Positions 47,951-60,310 of a stretch of DNA of 64,000 bases are shown piece by piece. Source of the DNA: Heterodera schachtii. Taxonomy: Eukaryota; Nematoda; Chromadorea; Rhabditida; Heteroderidae. Location: the NCBI GenBank assembly GCA_023374025.1, contig SIJG01000013.1, positions 1,482,703 to 1,546,702 on the forward strand. Direction: 5' to 3'. Made by a program: the position numbers and the translations under genes. Each line of letters begins with the position of its first letter. Position 1 is the stretch's first letter. Below the pieces are notes generated by a model, which saw only the letters and a list, made by a program, of their open reading frames with translations, did no database searches and was not told where the DNA came from.

Positions 47951-49329
47951 GCGAGGAAATTCCACCAATATGAATAATTAATCAATTAACTGACGGACAT
48001 GTAAAAGAATGACAACTACTGGATGGCATGAATGAAAAATTTAAAAAAATACCAATACATAAAAGATGTCTATTTTACAAATTTGAAAAGTGTAAATAAA
48101 TTAGGGCAATGGTAAACTTTCTGTCGCTTGTATAAATAAAATCTAACAAATGATTAAAAAATGTATTATAAAATAACGCAAAAAAAATTTCTGTTTTTAA
48201 TCTTATTACGTACGTTAAAACCAATAAATGAAAATGAAAGTATTTAAAATATCTTATAAAACAAAAATCCTATTTTTGAAGTAAAGTGTGTTTAATCAAT
48301 AAAAAATTATCGAATGTAAAAAATATTTTGATAAATAAGGGAATTAATATTTATATTGGTTAAAAAATTTCAGGTGAACCTATCTCCTTTTAATAAATGA
48401 ATTTATAAATAAATTAGCATTATTTAATTAATATTAGCCATTGCAAACCTAAACAAAATAAACGTTAATTTAGAATATATTTTGATTTATTAAAATAAAT
48501 AACATAACAACGAAGACAGGATTTTAAATCATATATTTACAAAAAATGAATAAAAGAGAACAAAAGCATTGAGTGAAAAAACAGTTTAAAAAAGACTTAC
48601 TCATTAGAATCAAAACTAAAATCAAATGTTATAACAAAGAAATCGAGAAAATTACAAAAAAATGCATTTGTTAATTAATTAAAATAACTAAGATAAAACA
48701 TGTTTTCATGTATTTATTAAAATTAAAAAGATATAAATATATTTTCTGATAAAAGTTCGAACCGGATAAGCTTAATACTTCTATTGAGATAGATATTTGT
48801 TTAAATTTGAATAATTGTATTTATAGAAAAGTGTTGACAAAAAATAATTTATCGGAATACTAATGCAGCCAGCTTACTGAAAAGAAAACAATTTTCTGTA
48901 GATAAGTCAACCAGATACTGATATTAGTATGCTCATTGATTTATTAAAAAATTGAACGTAAATAATAATACAACAATTAATTGAAAATATAAATTATAAA
49001 TATAAAATTTTAACAAATATAAAAAGAGATGCACGAAGAGATATTAATAAAAATTTCATTATTAAGAATGATGGAATATCAAAATGACTTAAAATGAAGA
49101 AATAATTAATTAAACAAAATATGAAACGAGAGCACCAAATGCATATTTTAAAAGTAATGATAATCAAGTAAATGAGAGTTTAAACTACGAGAATATAAAT
49201 AAAGAACAAAATTTTTTTTTATTCAAATTTCCCTTTAGTAAATTAAATTATATAATTTCAATAATCAGAATTACAAAACAATTCTAAAAAATAAATTATG
49301 AGTCAAAATGATGAAAAGACAAAAAAGAA

Positions 49330-49413
49330 ATGTCGTATTTCCCTCCTAAATCAGGAGGATTTTCTCCGAGTCGATTGAACCCGACATTCAAAAATCTTCA
49401 ACACTTATTTTAA
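49330..49413 (+). CDS. Short ORF (27 codons), possibly longer with one stop
   Basis: ATG after AAAGAA opens MSYFPPKSGGFSPSRLNPTF.. to TAA 49411-49413. In the same frame the sequence stays open to 49524 or so, reading IGDTEFGLEQCPMEYHN and a Lys-rich tail. A roughly 70-codon gene with one stop is therefore possible. The DNA also folds: AATGTCG/CGACATT enclose CCCTCCT..AGGAGGA. Confidence 0.27.
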   Translation: MSYFPPKSGGFSPSRLNPTFKNLQHLF

Positions 49414-49629
49414 TGTTTTCCAACAATAATAGGTGATACTGAATTTGGGTTAGAACAATGCCCAATGGAATACCATAATGTCTTTACAATAAATTTAAAA
49501 AATGTTTTAAAATTAATTAAATTTAAGAAGTGATTATCAAAATTCATCTAAAATAAATGATGAATTAATAAGCTTAATATTGAGGTAAATAACATTATTT
49601 AAATAAAATATTATCAACCCAAATAAAGA

Positions 49630-49722
49630 ATGATACAAGCTGGTATCAGTCAGCAAGGGCAAAACGTTCAACAACCAATTGTTTGCCTTCAAAGCGCGAG
49701 TAAATCTATTCTAATAATGTAA
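49630..49722 (+). CDS. Short Gln/Ser-rich ORF (30 codons)
   Basis: ATG opens MIQAGISQQGQNVQQPIVCL, then QSASKSILIM-stop; GC-rich and well bounded. Unknown function. Confidence 0.27.
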   Translation: MIQAGISQQGQNVQQPIVCLQSASKSILIM

Positions 49723-51339
49723 TCACAAAAATTTTGATTTTGAATTTGCAAACAAAATGAATCTCTTTTTAATTAAATCACTGTGATCGCGACCAGAAAA
49801 TATAAAAGCATAACAATTAAAATTTTAAAAGAAAATTCTCGAAAAGGAAAATAAAGAAGTTAAGAAATGTTAAAAAAATTAATAAAATCTATATTATATT
49901 TTAAAAAAACTACAAAAGTAGCTGATTCATTAAGTTATAAGAAAGGTGGATTTAAAGCAAATATTTTGATGAATTCTATTTAAAGACATTTGAATTAAAA
50001 TTTTTTTAAATAAATTCAAAATTATTAATGAGAAAACATTATAATGTATAACCTAATTTAAAAATTTGCATAAATTAAACAAAAACAGAATAAAATAGTA
50101 ACTGAAAATTAGTACAAAACCGAATGATTGCACCAATCGTGTAATATTTGGTCCTTGGTCCGTAGTTCTACTCCAGAAGAAAACAACAGTAACATAACTT
50201 GAAAACTTTAACGAAAAAAACATTTATAATGTAAAAAATTATTGATATAATAAATTTCATAATTTAATTCAGCAAAATCAGAGCGAAAATATTTCCACTT
50301 TTTAATGTTAAAATAACTAAATTATTTATTCTGCAGTATTAAAAATGAAAAAAATATTGCGACTAGAAAACTTTATTTATTAGTGAGGATTTTTTTGATG
50401 CAACTTATTTTTAAAATTAAAATTAAAATAACAAAAAAAATAATGCACCAATATGACCATCCTACAAGGATAAGTGATCAAAAATTCGATGCAAATTTAT
50501 TGAAAAATATTTGTTTTTTAATAATTAAAAAACTGTTTATTTTGGTTAATTAAGAATACTGCAACTAAAAAAAGATTATTTAAAAATAAAATAATTAGAA
50601 AACACATTTAAACTCAAAAACTTTTAAAATTAAATAAATATGAAAATTCATTTTTTCATTTAAAATTTACGTCTAATATTAACATTCAAGTTTCTAAAAA
50701 ATTTATTCTACAATTAAAACATAAAATTTTTGAATTACGTTACCTTTTACAAAAAAAGAAAATTTAAATAAGAAAAAACATAAACAAATTAAATTTTTAA
50801 AATTTATATTTGTAATTTATAAAATGAAAATTAAGAAAAAATAAAATGCTAGTAGTATCAGTAGCATTTAAGACCTTTATTACTTTAAAATTAATAATCA
50901 TATAAAAAAAAATTCTTATTCAATTTGTAAATTATCAAATACAAGAACCTCAAGCGAGAAAAAATGATTTGATATTTTAATTCTTTTAATTAGGAAGTAA
51001 AAAATAAATAACTTTAATTATCAAAGTGAATACAGGTTAAAAATCATCAATTTAAAAGTACGCAAAAAAACGTAACCCATAATTAATTAACTGATCATTG
51101 AACTTCAAAAATTAATATAGTCGAATATGCAGAATAATAGTAATGCTTTGAATAAAGATGACCCATTTATTAATCATAAAAATATTAACAAATTGAAAGT
51201 AATATTATTTTTTTTTCTTATATTATCGAGGGAAGTAGAAAGTATGGTTAAGCACGAATATTATTAATATTTGAAACAAAATCAAAAATACATACAAATT
51301 TATAAACACAAACAACAAAATTTATAGCCGGCGTAATCT

Positions 51340-51490
51340 ACGAAAATATGGTGTATGGCGACGAGAAAATGAGATCATTTGAATTTTTTAGAAAAATTTT
51401 AATTATTTTTGAAATAAACAAAATTTAAAATATACATAATATTTAAAAATGTAAGAATAAATATTGCTCAGCGAGAAAATGAATTTTTTT
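51340..51490 (+). repeat. Two further copies of the CGAGAAAATGA motif
   Basis: GCGACGAGAAAATGAG at 51358-51373 follows an island (GCCGGCGTAATCTACG), and an in-frame ATG at 51355 gives MATRK-stop. CAGCGAGAAAATGA at 51470-51483 follows TATTGCT. Diverged members of the family at 18738, 23356 and 31620. Confidence 0.5.
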
Positions 51491-52053
51491 AAAGTTTGTA
51501 AAAAGTTAATTTTAAACAAAAAAATCCAGTTACAATATGAAAACAAATTAATTGATAAATTTCAATAAAAATATTAATAAACAAAAAAATCAAATGAATT
51601 ATTAAAAAAAAAGTACAGAAAAATTAACAAAAAATTGTAAACTACTGATAAATATTTAGTGAATTTTTATTATAATAATTTTGGATTATAAAAGAAAAAA
51701 CTATGCAATGAATTAAAATTTAATTTCATAAAAAATTTTTAGAATACATCACCAAGTAAATGTTCATTTTTATAACGCAATCTTATTCATAGAATAATAA
51801 TTAAACGAGAAATGCTACGTATATTAAATTAAGTTTAAACAAAACAATATAAAAAATAAAAATATTTTGTATTTATAATTTCAATAAAAGCTGGAAAAGG
51901 CATAATACATTAAACTATATAAATATTTATTTCAGATATTACATAAATAACAAGTACATATTAAAACAATCTGCACAATTTCTCAAAGACAAAAACATTT
52001 GACATGGAAAAATATTTATATTAAAAATGAATTATTACCCCTGTATGAAAATA

Positions 52054-52134
52054 ATGGATGGATGCAAGATAAAAAAAGATTATAAATGTAAGAAGTCATT
52101 ATTCCATTATGAAAGCATTCAAAGAATTAAGTAA
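52054..52134 (+). CDS. Short ORF (26 codons)
   Basis: ATG opens MDGCKIKKDYKCKKSLFHYE, then SIQRIK-stop; Cys/Lys-rich. Unknown. Confidence 0.2.
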   Translation: MDGCKIKKDYKCKKSLFHYESIQRIK

Positions 52135-54766
52135 GGTTTAAAAAGGTGCAATTCTTTAAAAAAAAACAATTTTAAATCAAAGAGCAACTGTTTTTATTTG
52201 AGAGGAAACTGAAAGTCTAGAAAGATTAGATGTTCCTCTCACTTGGTATTTTTAAATAAAATTTTATTTAATTCAGGTTTCGAAAATGTAAATGAATTGA
52301 AGACTGGACTGATTGTGAGTTCCATTGCAAAAAAGGATGAACAAGAGAATAAAAATGTATTCTTTATATAACTAACATGATTTAATTTTGTTAAAATTCT
52401 GAATTATAAATTAAAAAACAGTAAAAATAAATACGAAATAACAGCATAAAATAAACTTATAGTACTTTTAAATACGTATATAAATTAAAAATAACCCATA
52501 AAAACACTTTGGATTTATTTATTAAATAAATTTACGGTTGGAAGTGTTTACGAAAAAATACGAGAAATTATGCAAGAATATAAAAACCAAAAAATATGGA
52601 TAAAAGTGGTTTTGATTTATATTAAATTACTAAAAATGCTGAATTCCTAAGAGGAATAAACATAAATTTTTAAATAATTAATGTTGGTTTTTGATAAAAT
52701 GACATAAATTGTTAAAATGCCAAATACATAGATTATGCGTTATTTTAGTGAAAAAAATTAACGAAAAATTAAAATCGACAAAAAAACTACTGTCATCAAT
52801 ACTTGACAAGGAGTTAAAAGCGATCGACTAAATAAGTAGTTAATAGCAAAATATACTATGATAAAAAAATAAACTAATAATTTTGAAAACATGAAAATTA
52901 CCAAAAAACTTCTTGCCTAGATCATTTGAATTTAATTTTAGCATTAAAATAAACCAGTTTATTTATAAATTTGTAAAAAAATTAAATATACAAAATGATA
53001 AATATTAATAATCATTATCTTGATTAGGAAGAATTTTTGAACTCAGCGAATTTCAATTTTTTTCATTTATGATTTGAAAAATTAAAAGTTTTATTTTAAA
53101 GTATTTATATTTCTTTTTATTAATTTATTATTTGAATTTTTGATTTATGAATTTTTAATTTATTTTTCTTGTGCGTTTATTTATAGTTAAACAATATTAC
53201 TTAAATATATTATTCTTGGTTATTTTATCAATTCTTTTTGTCAATTTTATATTTTCAACTGTTTTTGAATCATTTATTGATATAACAAAAGTGTTAACAA
53301 ATAATTAATGTTTTTTTTTTTTTTGTTATATTTAAATAAATGTTATCGAAGCAAGCGCGTGCAGCGCCAAAGTACTTGAATGCTGAGTGAACTTTGACAA
53401 ATTGCTTTGCTTTTATTAATTATTATATAAATTTTTTCATTGTAAAATGTTAGTTTAGCATTTTTTAATTAGAGCCTTCATAATAATTTTCAAGCAACGT
53501 CTCGCTGTTGTTCATTGACGTGTCGATGCTCGACAAGCTTTTTTATGTTTTTGATTTAAAATATGACATTGAAAGATTTCAATTTCGTTTTTATTTTGGG
53601 TTCTAGTCATCTTTCTTCTTTAATTTTCTATTATAATTAATTAATATTATTTTCTCGGTAAAGTCATGCCGCTGAAGTTACCGTTTATTAAATGAAATAT
53701 TTCCCAGATATATCAGTGAAGTACAGGTGGGCATATTGAGACGGACAAAATCAAGATGTTTGAAAGTAAAATTATATTTGTTCAAACATTCGATTTACTA
53801 TGCATCAAAATATAAAGTTTATTATAAAAAAATTTAATTTGAAGATATTTTATTTTAAGATTAATTGTTCATCTTTTATTTAATGTATCATTAAAATTTT
53901 ATTAACATTTTTATTTCAATTATAAGAAGAATGAGCATATTTTATTTTATATATTATTGCTTACTCCGTTATAATTATTTTACTATAAGTTTCGCTATAT
54001 TCGAATATTTTTCGGTAATAGTTTAAGAAAAATTTGAATTTCTTCTTTAAATAAATTCATTAAAAATAAATCGACTTTGGTCTTTTAAAATTTGCTTTTG
54101 CTTTTTTGATTGATTATATTTACTAAAGATTGTTTATGTTTATTATTAAATAAATTAATTGATATTCTCCAATACTAATTAAAAATTATAAGTTTTGATA
54201 CCTTGTATTTAAAAATAAGTATTTGTTTTTAAGCATTATCTATTTTTTAAATTTATTTTAATATATTGAGTAAAAAATTGTTTTATATGATAAAATTTTA
54301 TTTCCTTATTAATTTTTAAATTAATTTTTTGTCTTTTATATTTCATATTAATTAAATGTTATGAAAAAAATTTCATGATTATTCCTTACATTTATCTTTA
54401 TTTATTATATTCATTCCATATTTATCTAGTTTGCTTATTAAAATATAAAAACAGAAAAAAAGAATGCTGGCGGTTTTTAAATCAACACGAATTATTTTTA
54501 ATTAATGTTTGCAATATTTAAAAAAAATTATCTAAATAACCATGAAATTAAATATAACATTAGATTTTATGCCTCGAATATTAAAAACAGTGAAAAATTA
54601 AGAATTAAAACAATTAAAAATAATAATTAGAATGCAATTTTTAATTTATTTTAAATAACAATTTCGATATTTCTTCGAATTGTTCTACCAAAAAGGGAGC
54701 AATTATACAATAAAAAATAACTTTATATTTTTAAATTATGATTCAAAAATATTAATAAAGAAAAAA
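52135..54766. other. AT-rich DNA with a strand-composition flip at about 53030-54440
   Basis: Across about 53030-54440 the plus strand turns T-rich, the reverse of most of the desert. Islands here fit the minus strand: ATG frames MNNSETLLENYYEGSN (about 53470-53520, minus) and MTLPRK (53647-53667, minus, with the CGAGAAAATAA ending). A plus frame MLSKQARAAPKYLNAE (53340-53390) is a counter-example. No long gene. Confidence 0.4.
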
Positions 54767-54823
54767 ATGATAGGACTTCAAAGTCTCATTTGGTGTGTTG
54801 AATTAATTTCAACATACATATGA
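54767..54823 (+). other. Micro-ORF (18 codons)
   Basis: ATG opens MIGLQSLIWCVELISTYI-stop; hydrophobic. Low support. Confidence 0.15.
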
Positions 54824-55254
54824 TATTCCTTTGAAACGAATTAACATAATATAATGAAATAATCGAATACGAATACAAACATAAGAATAGAAAATTAAAA
54901 ATTTTGAAACCATCTATGCATAAGAGATGGTATAATTTATTTTATTATACATTTTAAACCAAAGACATTGGTAAACAGAAAAGCATTTCTTGTTTCAGGA
55001 ACTACCAGTCAAGAGAATTTAAACTTAAATATGCTATATAAAAGATCAAATGCAGAAATAAATAAATGTTATTAATCTGAAATTTAAATTAAAGAATGAA
55101 ATAATGAATTTGCGAAGCTAAGGAATATATTTAATGTGCAAGCGGATGTAATGGTATAAAAAACAAAAAATTTCTCAAATAGCTAAAAATTTAATTAATA
55201 AAATATTATTACAACAAATTCAAAACAAATATTTTTAAAAAGTGTATAAACAAT

Positions 55255-55628
55255 CAATGGCGTAGCCAGACCATTTGCTTCAGGGGGGCTGAAGTAAAAA
55301 ATTCGATTTTTAAGGGTGTATTTTACTTTTTTCAGTCGTTTTTAGGGGTGTATTTTTGTTTTTTTGAAATCCCGAATTAGGGGTGTATTTTTACAAAATT
55401 TTTCGGCGTTTTAAGCCAAAAAATTACTATTTTTTGCATTTTGGCCTCCATTTTTCAAAAATACGGTAAAATGGGGGTCCAGCGGTGCCGATAGGCACCG
55501 CCGGGAAATTTTTTGAGAGTTTTAATTCAATTTTATTAAGAAAATCTTAAAATTTCAAAAAATTTACGGAATTTTTTTTTTTGTTGGGTTTCGGGGTGGG
55601 AGATGGTGGGGCTTTAGCACCCTCTGTT
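55255..55628. mobile_element. Unclassified repeat with degenerate inverted ends
   Basis: The left end has TGGCGTAGCCAG and AGGGGGGCTGAAG; the right end has CTTTAGCACCCTC (its complement GAGGGTGCTAAAG resembles the left). Inside are three GGGTGTATTTT units and the GC palindrome GCGGTGCC-GATA-GGCACCGC (55482-55501). No coding frame. Confidence 0.55.
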
Positions 55629-56519
55629 AAATTTATTAAATTCAAAAATGGATAACAAAATAAATAACGCACGCATACAAATCACAATCATATTTCGGAA
55701 GTCTTAATTTACCTAATCATAAAAAAAGAATTTAAAGGCCAACGTAATAAAATGAAAATATAATTCAAATGTTTAAATAAAATCATTAGTTTATTGAAAA
55801 TGCTACAATAATAAATTGTGAATCTTAATTGATTATCGAAGACCAAAAATGTGCATTTAAAAAAATAAAATTAATTTTTTATTTAAATTCAATTCATAGA
55901 AGAAAAAATTGTTGCAAAAAACGTGGATTAGCAATAATGAAGTAGGCGGACAAAAAAAAGTACTAAAATAATTTATAAATTTTATCTTTTTAAAATAAAA
56001 TAAAAAGTATAATCGAATTAAAACCAATCCAATAAAATAGCATTTATAATCTGAATGAAATGTAAATAAAATGATAAAAGGGTATTAAAACAAAATTAAA
56101 GGAAAATGAAATTTTAAAGTAAATATTTACAATAAAAAATAAATCAAAATAAACAGCTTTTTTTTATAAAATGGTTTTTAATATAAAAAAATTATCCGTA
56201 TGCAGATATGCTTATGACTTGCAAAAAATATAACCAATAAAATTTTTTACACACACAAAAATGATAATATAATTTTTTAAACGAATGTGCTTCCAAGTGA
56301 ATATATTTTTAGATAAATAAAAAAGGTACCAAAACAATCAAATATGGTGGCTACCACGATCAATGAACTTAAAAAAATGCAAATACTTAAATTATCTTAA
56401 GCAATTATTGCTACTTCATTATTTTATTATATTGAGCGTTCAATAAACACTTAAAACTTATAAAACATGGATTTACAATTGGAAAGAACGCGGGCGGATA
56501 AACAAATTAATTGAAATAC

Positions 56520-57775
56520 AAAAAAAATCTGTTTTAATAAATGAAACTCCTAATTATCGAAATAACAGTGTAAAAAAGCTGGTGAATTGGCAGGAATACT
56601 AATTGGATCGGATGTACATTTTTAAAATTGAAAAACTTATTAACTCGGAAATTAACCATAAAACAAATAAAATGACAAAAAAATTTAAATAAAAAATTTT
56701 GTTTACATAAATGAATAAACTCATGAAATAATAAAGGGACCCACAATTATAATAATAAATTAAAATAAATATTGATCAATAACAGATTTTTTGAACAATT
56801 TATTTCAGTTTAAATCAATGCATATTTTATTCTTTATCTAAATCGATTTTGAATTAAAATAAATTAAAAAAAAACCAACGCATATCAAATAAAAGAAAAA
56901 CCAATCCTCATAAAATTAAAAATTATAATAAACAGAGTTAAATATCAATAAGATAATAATATAAAAAATTAAATAAATTAAATAGATAAAATACTTGAAT
57001 TATTTTATAATTGACATAAAACAAGAGTCATCTTTAGAAACTAAATTTATTAAAATGAAATGAGTTTAAAAATATATATAATAATTTTAAATCTATAAAG
57101 CTTTATTAAATATTTGTTTCAAGAGAACTGGAATAAATGTGCCGTTTAAATAATTCCAATAAAAATTGTATAACAAATAAATTTATTTAATTTTTTTTTA
57201 ATTACAAATATTTTTAATATACAGAGACAAGAAACTTGGTGTAAGGTCATTTCAATTTGAATTTAATAAATTATAAAAGAGAAAGAAAAGCCTATTAAAC
57301 AAAGCAAGGGTCGAAATTTATAATTCACATAAATAAATAAATGCATGCTTTTAAATAGCAATTTTGTTGAATAAAATCAAAAAAAATTGTTAATAAATAA
57401 GAAATTATTAATTAAAAATTACTGAAACAAATAAAAAATTATTTGAAAGTAAAATAATATAAAAATAAAAAAAGATATAAAGTTTTATGTAAAAATCAAA
57501 CAAAATAAAAAAATATGTTTACAAAAGCAAAAATTATAAAATAAAGAACAATAATTCACTTTTATAAAGAAAATATGAATATGTACATTGAAAAACGAAA
57601 TTAATTTAATTTGGGTGCAAAATATTACACGAATGATCACTTATGATGTTGAATAAAACATTTACAAAAAAATGAGTTGAATATATATTTTAAATAATGT
57701 AATAAAAATATTTATATATAAGATAGTATAAAAATTTTTAAATGTTTAAAGAAAATAATAGCATATATATTAAAA
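56520..57775 (+). repeat. Segmental duplication, copy B (partner 25551-28060)
   Basis: The same order of blocks as copy A but shorter. It lacks the Mutator-like element and the flanking DNA from about 25935 to 26795, and a further internal stretch around 27070-27480. Confidence 0.8.
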
Positions 57776-59311
57776 AAATAAAATTCAATGTAAAAAATTT
57801 AAATGGATGATTAGGTTGGCGAAAATGATGAGAGCGTTACTAATTTATCGGATCCTGTTAGCAGTTATTTGAAACATAACTTTCAACATAATTGTAATCT
57901 AGCTGATTTAAAATTTTTAATTTCAATATAATCGCATTTAAATAATCAAATATAGTATAAATAACAATCTAGCTCTTAGATAATTAAGATCAAAATTTAT
58001 AAATATTGACATATATTTTAAAAATTAGCATTAAAATGATTCTTCTTCAAAATTTGAATTGAAAAATTAAAGAATAATCGAATTTTATTTGAATTTTTTA
58101 CTCAAAAATGAATTTAAAAATATTAAATGACTAAAAAAACCTAGAAATCTCCATTTTTGTGATAACATTTCTATGATCTTCTTCTTACTTTAAAAACCAA
58201 TAAAAAGCTAAATAAATGAAAAAAATACACAAAAAGATTAAAAATGTATTTTAAAAAACTGATTTTTTAAAATCAATAATCAAAATGTATTAAAAAAATG
58301 GTTTATAATTTATAAAATAATATTATAAATTCAATTTTTAATTAATGGAAATAAAAATTGCGAAGTTTTTTATTAAAATAAATTGGCAGCCATAATCAAG
58401 AACACAGTAAAAAATTTTAAATTCATAAGATATAATTTTTAAAATAAAAATATAATAGGATGAAACAGTTAAAAAAATGCATCAAAAATAATTTTATTTC
58501 ATTAAATATCTTTAAAAATGTCTACTTATTTTTTCACAAAGTAAAAATTAAACAATAAATGATTCTATATGAAAAATAAAGGAATTATGAAATTATATTT
58601 CGAAAGATTACCATTAGAAAGATAAATATAGTATTTTGTGTCAATTATATCATAATTAGAGAGGTGCAATTAAAATGAATTTTTTCACCTAATTTTAAAT
58701 ACAAAAATGTTTTCATGCCGAGAAAGCTATTGTCTTCAAAAAACAAATTTTTGTATGAATTCAGCAAAATAAAATTGGGTGATAATTCAATACTGTAATA
58801 TTAAAATTTAAAAAATCAAAAACAAGAAAATTATATCAATGCATTTAAATTATAATACAAAAGCTATTGAAAACAACGCACATGAAATATCTTGTAATTG
58901 AGAGAAATATACTAATTGACTACAACTTTAATCATTTCAAAATAAAAAGAATTATAAAGAATAACAGAAAGATAAAGAAAATAACTACCAAAATAAGACA
59001 AAGCAACATACCAATACAATATAAAATTTTTTTATTATCTTCCGAATATATATCTTAAATTCAACAAATTACTGTTTGTGTAACAGCCTATACGAAAAAT
59101 AAGTGAACATTCTCAGCCAAGAAAACACAAAAATAATTTTTTTTATATTAATTTTTATCAACAGATGTGCGAAAGAAATCTACAACCGGCCAAAAACAAG
59201 AGAAATGAATCAAAATATTTAGCGAATGTAAAAAAAAGGTTTTTCATTTCTGGTATTGAAAATTATACTAATTATCATGCAAATTTATAAATTAAAGCCA
59301 TGAGCTGCTAT
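57776..59311. other. A-rich DNA, no gene
   Basis: The plus frame 58867-59058 (63 codons, Ile/Lys/Asn-rich) has no codon signal and is expected by chance. Nothing else is supported. Confidence 0.5.
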
Positions 59312-60310
59312 CAGGGCTGGAGCGCGACCGCGATTCGCGGCATTTTTTTTTTTGCGCGATGCGCGGTCGCGGCAAATTTGAATGCGCGATGCGCGGCCGC
59401 GGGATTTTTTTGTGCGCGGCGCGCCGCGCATTTTTAAGCAATGGTAAGAATGGAGATCTGGTGAGAAAAGAGAAGGGAATTGGTGAGGAATGAGAAATTT
59501 TTGAGAAAAAAAAATTTAATATTTATTTCATTTAAAGCATTTTTTCTAATAAATATTTGGGCTAGTGGCTAAACCTTCTGACCTTCAATGTTTGTCTCTT
59601 GGGTTCAATTCCACAACGGAACAGAAAGTTTTTTAATATTTTCTTTGCATTATTTTAATTGAAATTTAATTAATAAAGAAAATATTCCAACTTTTATTTT
59701 TCTTTGATTTTTAAACAGCCTAAAATAACAAATTAACTAAATATTTGGCCATTTTTTGACAAATTCTGTTAACTAATCTCACTGAAAATATCAAAATTTT
59801 CCGGCGGCGCCTATCGGCACTGCCCCCCCCCCCCCCTTACAATGTTCCCAAAAAGTTTTTTGAAAGAACCGCCCACAAAAACGCGATTTAAAAAAATTAA
59901 TAGATTGTTAATTTATTCAAAAAAATCCAGAATTTTGGACGCAGAAAATCCAAGATTCCCCCCCCCCGCATGAAAATTAAAAAAATTTTCTATATAATGG
60001 AAAAATTCTTCGAATGCCTCCCCCAAACGAAAAATAAAAAATTAACGGGTACATATTTAATATTTCGTAACAAATTGTAGTCAAATTTTCAAATTTTTTT
60101 TTCAAAAAAATTTTCACTTGGGAAAATTTTATTGATTAAATTGAAATTTTTGAAATTTTGTTTTTAAATGCGCGGTCCGCGGCCGCGGCAATTTGAATGC
60201 GCGGTGCGCGGCCGCGGTTTTTTTTTTTGCGCGATGCGCGGTCGCGGCCGCGGCAATTTGAATGCGCGGCCGCGGTTTTTTTCTGTGCGCGCTCCAGCCC
60301 TGCCTGCTAT
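59304..60310. mobile_element. hAT-type non-autonomous element (991 bp) with GC-rich ends
   Basis: Termini CAGGGCTGGAGCGCG (59312-59326) and CGCGCTCCAGCCCTG (60288-60302) are perfect 15-bp inverted repeats. The flanking 8-mers GCTGCTAT (59304-59311) and CCTGCTAT (60303-60310) match at seven of eight positions. CAGGG ends with an 8-bp duplication place it in hAT. Both ends contain clusters of GCGCGATGCGCGG and GCGGCCGCGG sub-repeats. The interior has no transposase but holds a tRNA-like promoter (59563-59612), the dispersed palindrome (59801-59824), and poly-C runs of 14 and 10. The frames 60129-60341 and 60197-60454 are artefacts of the GC repeats. Confidence 0.9.
59563..59612 (+). promoter_or_regulatory. 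tRNA/SINE-like pol III promoter remnant
   Basis: TAGTGGCTAAAC resembles an A box, and GGGTTCAATTCC at 59601-59612 a B box (consensus GGTTCRANNCC), at tRNA-like spacing. The intervening arms do not fold into a tRNA, so this is a SINE-type relic inside the hAT element. Confidence 0.5.
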
